In this document: positions 1 through 5,026 of the stretch, piece by piece | How positions within the stretch are numbered: position 1 is the first letter of the stretch | Layout: each line of letters starts with the position of its first letter | From: CAZLFQ01 sp964625465 | Lineage (GTDB): Bacteria > Pseudomonadota > Alphaproteobacteria > Rickettsiales > Midichloriaceae | Length of the DNA: 5,026 bases | Assembly: GCA_964625465.1 (NCBI GenBank) | Contig: CAZVFD010000050.1 | Coordinates: 1 to 5,026, forward strand | Reading direction: 5' to 3' | Program-made: the position numbers and the translations under genes | The notes under the pieces: model-generated | What the model was told of the DNA's origin: nothing | What the model saw: only the letters and a program-made list of their open reading frames with translations | Databases searched by the model: none

Positions 1-1361
1 GTTGCTTGCGCCAAGAAGAATCTCATAAACGTGGTTTTTCCTGAGTTTTTGGGCCCAACAATCAACGTATTTCCGTTACCACTCTTATTATGAAAATTAA
101 AGTAAAACGGGGCACCATCTAATTTTCTTAACAAAGATACTGGAGCTCCCCATTTAGTACCCCTGTAGCTTCCAGATGTTTTGGAATGAATGTTTGTAAA
201 CAGGCCAATTCTACTGGTGGGAACATAAGACAGTCTAGTGAGATATTTAAAATTGCCTGGTAACTGCGACCAATACAAACATGGTAAATTATAGTCCTCT
301 CTTACTGTCACTAAACCAATTTCATGGAATGTTTTTACCATTTGTAGGGTTTTGTTTTGAAAAAAATTGAACTGATCACTATGAATTAGAATAGTGGTTT
401 GTTGTTTGCAGAAATCAGTCGCCTTTCCCGTTGAACCATGCACCAACTCTTTAATTCCAGTAAGTTCCGCAATATCATCGGATTTATTAATATCATAATA
501 CTCTTGGAACTCTGCAAACTTATACTTAACCTCATAATGAGGCACAAAGCATATCGCTTGAGAGATAATAAATTGAGTTCCAGATTGCAAAATTTTATCA
601 AGCATCTCATCTGGTATTTCAACCTGATCTTTTAGAGTAAACATAGCGGCATATTGACGCTCTGAAATGCCTAATACTTCTGCTGAATTAAATTTAAAGT
701 CTATCTTTAGATTTGCTAAATATTCAGACAAATCTTTAACTGGAAGCGGCGTTCTTCTCTGACTTAAATGAATTAGGTGATAATAAAAAAACAAAGGCTC
801 AGATAAATATCCCTTATTAGTTTTAATCAAAGTGAGGCGCTTAGAACCGAATTTTTTTAGCGAACTTACAATCTTAGTGGTCACGTCTGTGAGTTCAGCA
901 TTAGCCTGCTCTAAAAACGATAGGGTATCTTTTTTGTAAAGTGGGTAGATTAAAGATTTAAACAGCTTCTGCAAATCAAATAGCCTATGGGATGGACCTT
1001 GTTTTACGACTGTTATATAAAGTGTATTGGTAAGCTGCTTATCCCAGTTGTTTTTTCTGCACCATTTATCATTTAATAATTTTGCAAATCCAAATGGTAG
1101 GTGCCCTGTTGGCATAAGATTTTTTCTACTTCTAATAGTATGCAGATGCACAGAATATGAAAAATCTGGTATATGCTCCTTGATTGCTTGACGTACCAAA
1201 TCCCTCAATTCCAACTCAACATTGGCATCTAAAACCCTATTTTCAAATCCAACAACCTCTATCACTTGCAACAAGTGACCATCTTTGGTGATTAAAGAAT
1301 TAAAGTCAAAATGCGATGTGATCGGCACATAGTCTGCCAAAGGGGGCGTAGGAATCGCCAT
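1..1361 (-). CDS. virB4: VirB4-family type IV secretion ATPase, N-terminal 453 codons, partial at the left edge
   Basis: VirB4 is the cytoplasmic or membrane-associated ATPase that drives assembly and transport of type IV secretion systems. The frame is open from ATG 1361 to the left edge with no stop. Residues about 10-35 (ADYVPITSHFD, then LITKDGHLLQVIEVVGFE) match the usual VirB4 opening. WGAP at 404-407 and YFNFH at 420-424 match the block just before the P-loop. Walker A is GPKNSGKT at residues 436-443 (bases 33-56), where a VirB4 of about 800 residues normally has it. Walker B and the C-terminal RecA-like domain lie outside the window. An in-frame GTG at 1397 follows directly after a TAA and would add 12 residues. 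ATG 1361 is preferred because a candidate promoter overlaps the GTG, but neither start has a strong Shine-Dalgarno. A conjugative TrbE-like relative is possible; the VirB4 superfamily itself is not in doubt. Confidence 0.9.
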   Translation of the reverse strand, partial: MAIPTPPLADYVPITSHFDFNSLITKDGHLLQVIEVVGFENRVLDANVELELRDLVRQAIKEHIPDFSYSVHLHTIRSRKNLMPTGHLPFGFAKLLNDKWCRKNNWDKQLTNTLYITVVKQGPSHRLFDLQKLFKSLIYPLYKKDTLSFLEQANAELTDVTTKIVSSLKKFGSKRLTLIKTNKGYLSEPLFFYYHLIHLSQRRTPLPVKDLSEYLANLKIDFKFNSAEVLGISERQYAAMFTLKDQVEIPDEMLDKILQSGTQFIISQAICFVPHYEVKYKFAEFQEYYDINKSDDIAELTGIKELVHGSTGKATDFCKQQTTILIHSDQFNFFQNKTLQMVKTFHEIGLVTVREDYNLPCLYWSQLPGNFKYLTRLSYVPTSRIGLFTNIHSKTSGSYRGTKWGAPVSLLRKLDGAPFYFNFHNKSGNGNTLIVGPKNSGKTTFMRFFLAQA

Positions 1362-1399
1362 TCTATCAACATTAGGAAGTGAATTTTTATCCAGCACTT

Positions 1400-1429
1400 A
1401 TTATCTTAGAAAACGTTATCTTATAACAA
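1400..1429 (-). promoter_or_regulatory. Candidate sigma-70 promoter for virB4, with an overlapping palindrome
   Basis: Reading leftward, a TTGTTA box (1429-1424) and a GATAAT box (1405-1400) are separated by 18 bases. Initiation would fall near 1393, giving a leader of roughly 32 bases to ATG 1361. A second possible -35, TTGACC (1456-1451), has only a poor AATCTT partner at 17 bases. The perfect inverted repeat GTTAT-CTT-ATAAC at 1415-1427 sits between and over the first pair of boxes, and the octamer TTATCTTA occurs at 1401-1408 and 1416-1423. These could be an operator, but the sequence is very AT-rich and chance matches are easy. Confidence 0.35.
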
Positions 1430-1464
1430 GATTAAACCTATGGAAAATAAGGTCAACTGATTAT

Positions 1465-2234
1465 TTACATTGCTAAAGTAGAAACAACTTTCTTACCATC
1501 GTTAGTAGCTGCCATCACACGTAACGTGTGATCAATATCGAAAGTTATAGAGAATCTCATCCCTTCTTGGTTATAAGGTTGGCCATTCGATAAGCCCGAA
1601 TTGGCATGTGCGACAAGGTCACGCACATAATTAGCCCCAACTTTTTGTCCAATTCTTAGTAAATATTCTTGATCGACTTGGGCCCACAAAACAGGGAACC
1701 CGTTCCATTTTCCAAAAGAACTAATTCCTACATGTTTAAGTACATCGTGAGGGAATGATTGTCCAAAACATATATGTTGAGATTGAACAATCGCCAGTTT
1801 AAAAGACTCTGCCAGATGTGACTCTATTTTATTATCTCCTGATACATAAAACTCTTGGATTTTTTTATGTGTTTCTCGAATTTTAGCTTTTAAATAATTT
1901 TGAGTTTTCTCACTAAGATTGGTTGTTTTATGTGAGGCAGTTATATCTTACAGTGGCTTTTTTTCTTTTTTAATTACGTCATCTATTCTTGCTGCTGCAA
2001 GTAAATTGCTTATCTCAACAAAAAAATCAATCGACGAGTTATAGTCCGTACATCTAGTGTTAAATGCTTTTTCTGAGAATTCCTTGAAGACTGGATCACT
2101 GAATTTTGCATATTTTTCTGGGATTTCATTCCAGACTTTTACATTGTTACAAATTTTGTTAGCTGTTCTTTAGCATATACGCCACGCGCAGCATAATTCA
2201 ACTCTTCTACAAGACTTATTCTTTTTTCTAACAT
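1465..2234 (-). pseudogene. Unrecognised gene downstream of tgt, broken by a frameshift and an in-frame stop
   Basis: Three open blocks read in order. Block 1 starts at ATG 2234 (MLEKRISLVEELNYAARG...) and stops at TAA 2141-2139. Block 2 lies in the neighbouring frame (NVKVWNEIPEKYAKFSDP...) and runs from about 2145 to a TAA at 1950-1948. Block 3 continues from 1947 in the same frame as block 2 for 160 codons, to TAA 1467-1465. Block 3 has no ATG, GTG or TTG until TTG 1689, so it cannot easily be a full independent gene. Joined, the blocks would encode about 256 residues. The join of blocks 1 and 2 needs a one-base correction within about 2176-2139, where both frames are open. I do not recognise the family; no signal peptide, membrane segment or catalytic motif is evident. 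The C-terminal end (MRFSITFDIDHTLRVMAA) looks beta-rich. A sequencing error could explain one lesion but less easily two. A truncated C-terminal protein of 74 residues from TTG 1689 is an alternative. Confidence 0.7.
1514..1532. repeat. Perfect 9-base inverted repeat around a single base
   Basis: ATCACACGT at 1514-1522 and its exact reverse complement ACGTGTGAT at 1524-1532 flank one A at 1523. It lies inside the C-terminal block of the pseudogene, about 150 bases upstream of the virB4 start. There is no T-run after it in either direction, so it is not an intrinsic terminator. It could be a protein-binding site, a small hairpin, or a coding coincidence. Confidence 0.6.
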
Positions 2235-2242
2235 TGTGTATG

Positions 2243-2247
2243 TCCTT
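2243..2247 (-). promoter_or_regulatory. Shine-Dalgarno AAGGA of the broken gene, overlapping the tgt stop
   Basis: AAGGA lies 8 bases before ATG 2234, and its first two bases are the last two of the tgt TAA stop. It is the clearest ribosome binding site in the window. It supports ATG 2234 as the original start and suggests that tgt and this gene were co-transcribed and perhaps translationally coupled. Confidence 0.65.
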
Positions 2248-3427
2248 ATTTACAGTAGGTTTTTCTTACTTCTTCAAAACTTTCGTTTGCAAGTGCGTGT
2301 CTTATATCACTCATCAGCTTATTCATAAAGTGAATATTATGGATTGAGATAAGTGTGAACGCTAATAATTCTTGGGCTTTTAGCAGGTGATGAATGTATG
2401 AGCGGGTATAATTTTGACATGTATGACATTTACAATCCTTTTCAATTGGATCTTGGCTGTCACGATTTTCTGAATTATTTAAATTGATGTGATCTTTTTC
2501 TGGTTTGGGGTTGTTAATTGACTTAACTAACGCCCCTCCATGACGAGCTAATCTTGTAGGATGAACGCAGTCAAATGTGTCGATGCCGTTTTGCACTCCT
2601 TCAAACACATCTTTAACGCCACCAATTCCAAGCAAGTGAATTGGGCGGTCGCGCCTTAGTTTCTCACTTGTGTATTCTACAACTTCGTACATCTGTTCTT
2701 TTGATGCACCTAAGGAGCCGCCAATTGCATGGCCAAAGAAATCATTATTATTTACAAAATCACAAGACTCATCTCTTAGATCTTTATAAACACCACCTTG
2801 AATTATACCGTATAATCTTTGCTTTTCACCAGCACCCAGCCTGTTGAATTCGATAATCGATCTTTGCCCCCAGCGGTGGCTCAGTCTCATTGAACCTGCG
2901 GTGTATCTTTTATCGACATTATAAGGTGTACATTCGTCGAACATCAAAATTAAATCTGCACCAAGTTCATACTGAACTTGAATAGATTTTTCTGGGGTTA
3001 GCATGTGGATACTTCCATCTAAATAAGACTTAAATTTCGCGCCTTCTTCCGTGATTTTTAGCATTGTTTTTGGTCTTGCAGAATTTCTATTGCCCTTAAT
3101 TTCAGCACTAACCGATCCATGGCCTAGACTGAAAATCTGAAACCCGCCAGAGTCGGTGAGCATTGGCCCTTTCCAATTCATAAATTTATGCAATCCACCA
3201 GCCTTTTGAACAATTTTAGACCCAGGTTGAAGCATTAAATGATATGTATTAGAAAGTATAAACTGAGTATCCTCAGCTTTAATTTGATCTGTGGTAACAC
3301 CTTTAATAGCTGCTTTTGTAGCGCAGAAAATAAATGCAGGTGTCTGCACAGTACCATTTGGGGTTTCTAATTGCCCAAGTCTGGCGCGCTTATATTTCGT
3401 TTCTTTAAATTTGAAAGAAAATGACAT
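2246..3427 (-). CDS. tgt: tRNA-guanine(34) transglycosylase, chlamydia-like form
   Basis: Tgt exchanges the wobble guanine of GUN-anticodon tRNAs (Asp, Asn, His, Tyr) for preQ1 or, in some enzymes, queuine. The protein has 393 residues. Visible motifs are TDSGGFQ at 91-97 (Asp92, acid/base), FDECTPY at 163-169 (base recognition by Asp164), IIQGG at 208-212, DCVHPTR at 286-292 (Asp286, nucleophile), and the zinc site Cys332, Cys334, Cys337 and His363 with family spacing. All key residues are present, so it should be active. Two features set it apart from the E. coli type: about 17 extra residues after FSLG (102-120, GHGSVSAEIKG...), and AIGGSLG at 234-240 where E. coli has AIGGLAV or AVGGLAV. 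Both recall chlamydial Tgt. ATG 3427 gives the usual FxF opening, although its Shine-Dalgarno is poor. It starts 43 bases after the small upstream gene and ends 11 bases before the next one. Confidence 0.97.
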   Translation of the reverse strand: MSFSFKFKETKYKRARLGQLETPNGTVQTPAFIFCATKAAIKGVTTDQIKAEDTQFILSNTYHLMLQPGSKIVQKAGGLHKFMNWKGPMLTDSGGFQIFSLGHGSVSAEIKGNRNSARPKTMLKITEEGAKFKSYLDGSIHMLTPEKSIQVQYELGADLILMFDECTPYNVDKRYTAGSMRLSHRWGQRSIIEFNRLGAGEKQRLYGIIQGGVYKDLRDESCDFVNNNDFFGHAIGGSLGASKEQMYEVVEYTSEKLRRDRPIHLLGIGGVKDVFEGVQNGIDTFDCVHPTRLARHGGALVKSINNPKPEKDHINLNNSENRDSQDPIEKDCKCHTCQNYTRSYIHHLLKAQELLAFTLISIHNIHFMNKLMSDIRHALANESFEEVRKTYCK

Positions 3428-3470
3428 TTTTCTGATTAGCTTAGTATCTCAGGACGCGATATTACCACAA

Positions 3471-3824
3471 CTACCGCTGATTTACAAACGTTACATCTTG
3501 TTGGCCGTTTGCATATGTTACGCGATTCTCACCCGTTGCAAAATTAATGCTAAATGATTCTATTTTTCGGCCTAAAGAAGGCATCTCTACTTGTGGTTTA
3601 TTTCTATCCCAAAATGCAACAAAGGCATTACCGACTAATGCAGATTGTCTTTTCAATCTGTGGCTACGTACTTCTCTCTGCCCTGTTTGTCTATTTAACC
3701 ATTTGACCAAATCTTGTTCATCTTTGGATTTCCTTAATCTTTTAATTTGTGAATTATTTTCTTGCTGATCATCACAAGGTGCAGACCTTTTTTTGTCTTT
3801 CGTATTTAGCATAAACCAGCTCAT
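3471..3824 (-). CDS. Small basic protein of unknown function
   Basis: This 117-residue reading frame is not one I recognise. It has about 22 Lys/Arg against 13 Asp/Glu. Residues about 8-50 are hydrophilic and probably disordered, with basic clusters (DKKRS, IKRLRKSK). A more structured C-terminal half follows (SALVGNAFVAFWDRNKP, then ESFSINFATGENRVTYANG). No signal peptide, membrane span, zinc site or helix-turn-helix is evident. The frame opens further to a GTG at 3851, but the -10 box of a good promoter lies at 3841-3846, so transcripts should begin near 3834 and exclude it. ATG 3824 is chosen; ATG 3812 (113 residues) is equally possible, and neither has a clear Shine-Dalgarno. Its basic character would suit binding to nucleic acid, but that is only a guess. 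No overlapping frame on either strand looks more gene-like. Confidence 0.6.
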   Translation of the reverse strand: MSWFMLNTKDKKRSAPCDDQQENNSQIKRLRKSKDEQDLVKWLNRQTGQREVRSHRLKRQSALVGNAFVAFWDRNKPQVEMPSLGRKIESFSINFATGENRVTYANGQQDVTFVNQR

Positions 3825-3840
3825 AATTAATTGAGTTGGA

Positions 3841-3868
3841 ATTATACACACAAATACATTTGGTTCAA
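3841..3868 (-). promoter_or_regulatory. Sigma-70-type promoter upstream of the small basic protein
   Basis: Reading leftward, TTGAAC (3868-3863), a 16-base spacer and a perfect TATAAT (3846-3841) lie in the gap after rsmD. Initiation is expected near 3834, about 10 bases before ATG 3824. It could drive the small gene, tgt and the broken gene as one transcript. No hairpin-plus-T-run terminator is visible between the rsmD stop and this promoter, so read-through from rpoD-rsmD is also possible. Confidence 0.6.
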
Positions 3869-3898
3869 GCGTTAAGCAGGATTTTTATTATTACCTTA

Positions 3899-4486
3899 TC
3901 AACCATCTATTTGATCCGCAACAAACCTGCAGATCACTATCTTGGTTTTACCATATCTCCGCTCATCCAACATCTCGAAGTTTGCAGGCAAAGTTATTTT
4001 ATCTTTTTCTCCCTGCTCTATTATGATGATGTTATCTTTAGCGAACCAATCACCCTTCATAAGGCTAACTAAACATTTCTCTGACAAACCCAAATGGTAT
4101 GGTGGATCGAGATATACAAGATTTATCTTTATAGTTGATTTTGGCAGCAGAGTAGCATCGCTTCTTATAAAAACAGCATTCTTCTCTTCGCCTATAACTC
4201 TTAGATTCTGGGCAACCAATTCTAACTGCTCTGCTGACTGGTCTATAAATACTGACTTACCTGCTCCTCTCGACAAAGCTTCGATGCCAAAAGAGCCGCT
4301 GCCACAAAATATATCTGCTACAACCGCTCCATTAAGAATACCAACGGGAAAATAATTAGCATTTTCAATTAAATTAAAAATAGCAAGTCTAGTCCTCTCT
4401 GCAGTAGGTCTATAACTTATTTTCTTATTACCCTTTGACAGCGTAAGAATCTTTCTATTTTTATACTTACCACCAGTAATTCGCAT
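3899..4486 (-). CDS. rsmD: 16S rRNA (guanine(966)-N2)-methyltransferase RsmD
   Basis: RsmD methylates the N2 of G966 (E. coli numbering) in 16S rRNA, in the head of the small subunit near the P site, using S-adenosylmethionine. At 195 residues it is close to the E. coli length (198). Visible are the N-terminal MRITGG and RPTAERTR (26-33) typical of RsmD, the SAM-binding loop DIFCGSGSFGIEALSRGA at 58-75, the motif II acidic residue in FIDQSAEQ (Asp82), Asp110 in the adenine-binding region, the catalytic LDPPY at 126-130, and the closing RRYGKTKI at 176-183. ATG 4486 begins directly after the rpoD TAG stop with no intervening base, so coupling to rpoD translation is likely. The nearest AAAGG is about 16 bases upstream, too far to be an ideal ribosome binding site. 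The arrangement suggests an rpoD-rsmD transcription unit. Confidence 0.95.
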   Translation of the reverse strand: MRITGGKYKNRKILTLSKGNKKISYRPTAERTRLAIFNLIENANYFPVGILNGAVVADIFCGSGSFGIEALSRGAGKSVFIDQSAEQLELVAQNLRVIGEEKNAVFIRSDATLLPKSTIKINLVYLDPPYHLGLSEKCLVSLMKGDWFAKDNIIIIEQGEKDKITLPANFEMLDERRYGKTKIVICRFVADQIDG

Positions 4487-5026
4487 CTAAGTATTCGCAA
4501 AACCTTTTAGTCGCTTAGATCTGCTTGGGTGACGAAGTTTACGAAGTGCTTTCGCTTCAATCTGTCTAATACGCTCACGTGTTACAGAAAACTGTTGTCC
4601 GACTTCTTCTAGAGTATGATCTGTATTCATTCCTATTCCAAAACGCATACGTAAAACCCTTTCTTCTCGTGGTGTTAGAGATGATAATATGCGTGTTGTT
4701 ACCTCTCTAAGATTAGAAAGAACTGCAGCATCGACTGGTTGAATAGCATTTTTATCTTCGATAAAATCACCTAAGATACTACCTTCATCGTCACCCACAG
4801 GATTCTCTAAGCTCATTGGTTCTTTTGCAATCTTAAGAACTTTACGAACTTTCTCGATAGGCATAGCCAATTTCTGCGCAATCTCCTCTGGAGTAGGTTC
4901 ACGTCCCATATCATGTACAATTTGGCGTGATGTTCTAAGGATCTTATTAATCGTTTCTATCATATGAACAGGTATACGAATGGTACGCGCTTGGTCGGCA
5001 ATTGAACGAGTAATTGCCTGTCTTAT
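4487..5026 (-). CDS. rpoD: RNA polymerase primary sigma factor, C-terminal 179 codons, partial at the right edge
   Basis: This is the housekeeping sigma-70, which directs core RNA polymerase to -35/-10 promoters. The frame enters from the right edge at IRQAITRSIADQARTIRIPVH, the end of region 2.4 and start of region 3, so the real start is outside the window and the ATG at 4963 is internal. Region 3 follows (INKILRTSRQ, GREPTPEEIAQKLAMP), then the 3.2 finger (SILGDFIEDKNA), then region 4 (LTPREERVLRMRFGIGMNTDHTLEEVG). The -35-binding helix-turn-helix is VTRERIRQIEAKAL, about 25 residues before the stop. The IGMNTDHTLEEVGQQFSVTRERIRQ wording is typical of alphaproteobacterial RpoD. The C-terminus ends HPSRSKRLKGFANT, the expected place. 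No in-window lesion is seen. Its TAG stop abuts the rsmD ATG. Confidence 0.97.
   Translation of the reverse strand: MRQAITRSIADQARTIRIPVHMIETINKILRTSRQIVHDMGREPTPEEIAQKLAMPIEKVRKVLKIAKEPMSLENPVGDDEGSILGDFIEDKNAIQPVDAAVLSNLREVTTRILSSLTPREERVLRMRFGIGMNTDHTLEEVGQQFSVTRERIRQIEAKALRKLRHPSRSKRLKGFANT

Noticed and set aside
386..635. Overlapping small reading frames on both strands (78 and 65 codons)
   Set aside because: Both lie inside the continuous virB4 frame, which is recognisable throughout, and neither has protein-like composition or a ribosome binding site.
1264..1278. CACTTG-CAA-CAAGTG inverted repeat inside virB4
   Set aside because: A 6-base stem within coding sequence is expected by chance and has no regulatory context.
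1415..1431. Hairpin GTTAT-AAG-ATAAC followed by GTTTTC as a terminator of the tgt unit
   Set aside because: The stem is five mostly A-T pairs and the T-run is short, so it is too weak for an intrinsic terminator.
3443..3470. Possible tgt promoter (TTGTGG, 16 bases, GATACT)
   Set aside because: Only 3 of 6 and 4 of 6 matches to consensus; the much better promoter at 3841-3868 can serve tgt.
1465..3600. Similarity between the C-terminal ends of the broken gene (FSITFDIDHTLRV) and the small basic protein (FSINFATGENRV)
   Set aside because: Only a short hydrophobic pattern matches and gaps are needed; it probably reflects generic beta strands and not common descent.
3942..4355. 137-codon plus-strand frame
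   Set aside because: It is antisense to the conserved core of rsmD, including the SAM loop and DPPY motif; its length follows from the coding constraint of rsmD.

Overview
The window looks like part of the chromosome of an AT-rich alphaproteobacterium, most likely an intracellular one (Rickettsiales- or Holosporales-like). The evidence is a sigma-70 C-terminus with the alphaproteobacterial signature around region 4, the start of a P-type (VirB/VirD4-like) type IV secretion ATPase gene, a tRNA-guanine transglycosylase that resembles the chlamydial form more than the usual free-living proteobacterial form, and a decaying gene. The assignment to an intracellular lineage is inference; no rRNA is present to settle it.

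Every gene reads on the minus strand, so transcription runs from right to left. From the right edge: rpoD (only its C-terminal 179 codons are in the window) ends exactly where rsmD, a 16S rRNA guanine-N2 methyltransferase gene, begins. After a 47-base gap containing a good sigma-70-type promoter comes a small basic protein of unknown function, then tgt (393 codons, complete and with all key residues). Eleven bases after the tgt stop, behind a clear Shine-Dalgarno sequence, begins an unrecognised gene of about 256 codons. It is broken by one frameshift and one in-frame TAA. Finally, after about 100 bases with promoter-like and palindromic sequence, virB4 begins. It runs off the left edge just after its Walker A motif.

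Functionally, rpoD, rsmD and tgt belong to core expression: housekeeping transcription, ribosome modification and tRNA wobble modification. VirB4 powers a secretion or conjugation machine whose other parts would lie beyond the left edge. No stretch over 300 bases lacks a gene or gene remnant. No tRNA, rRNA, CRISPR array, insertion sequence or convincing intrinsic terminator was seen.

The observation most worth following is in Tgt: the position that is Val in preQ1-specific bacterial enzymes is Gly, as in queuine-using eukaryotic and chlamydial enzymes. This suggests host-queuine salvage.
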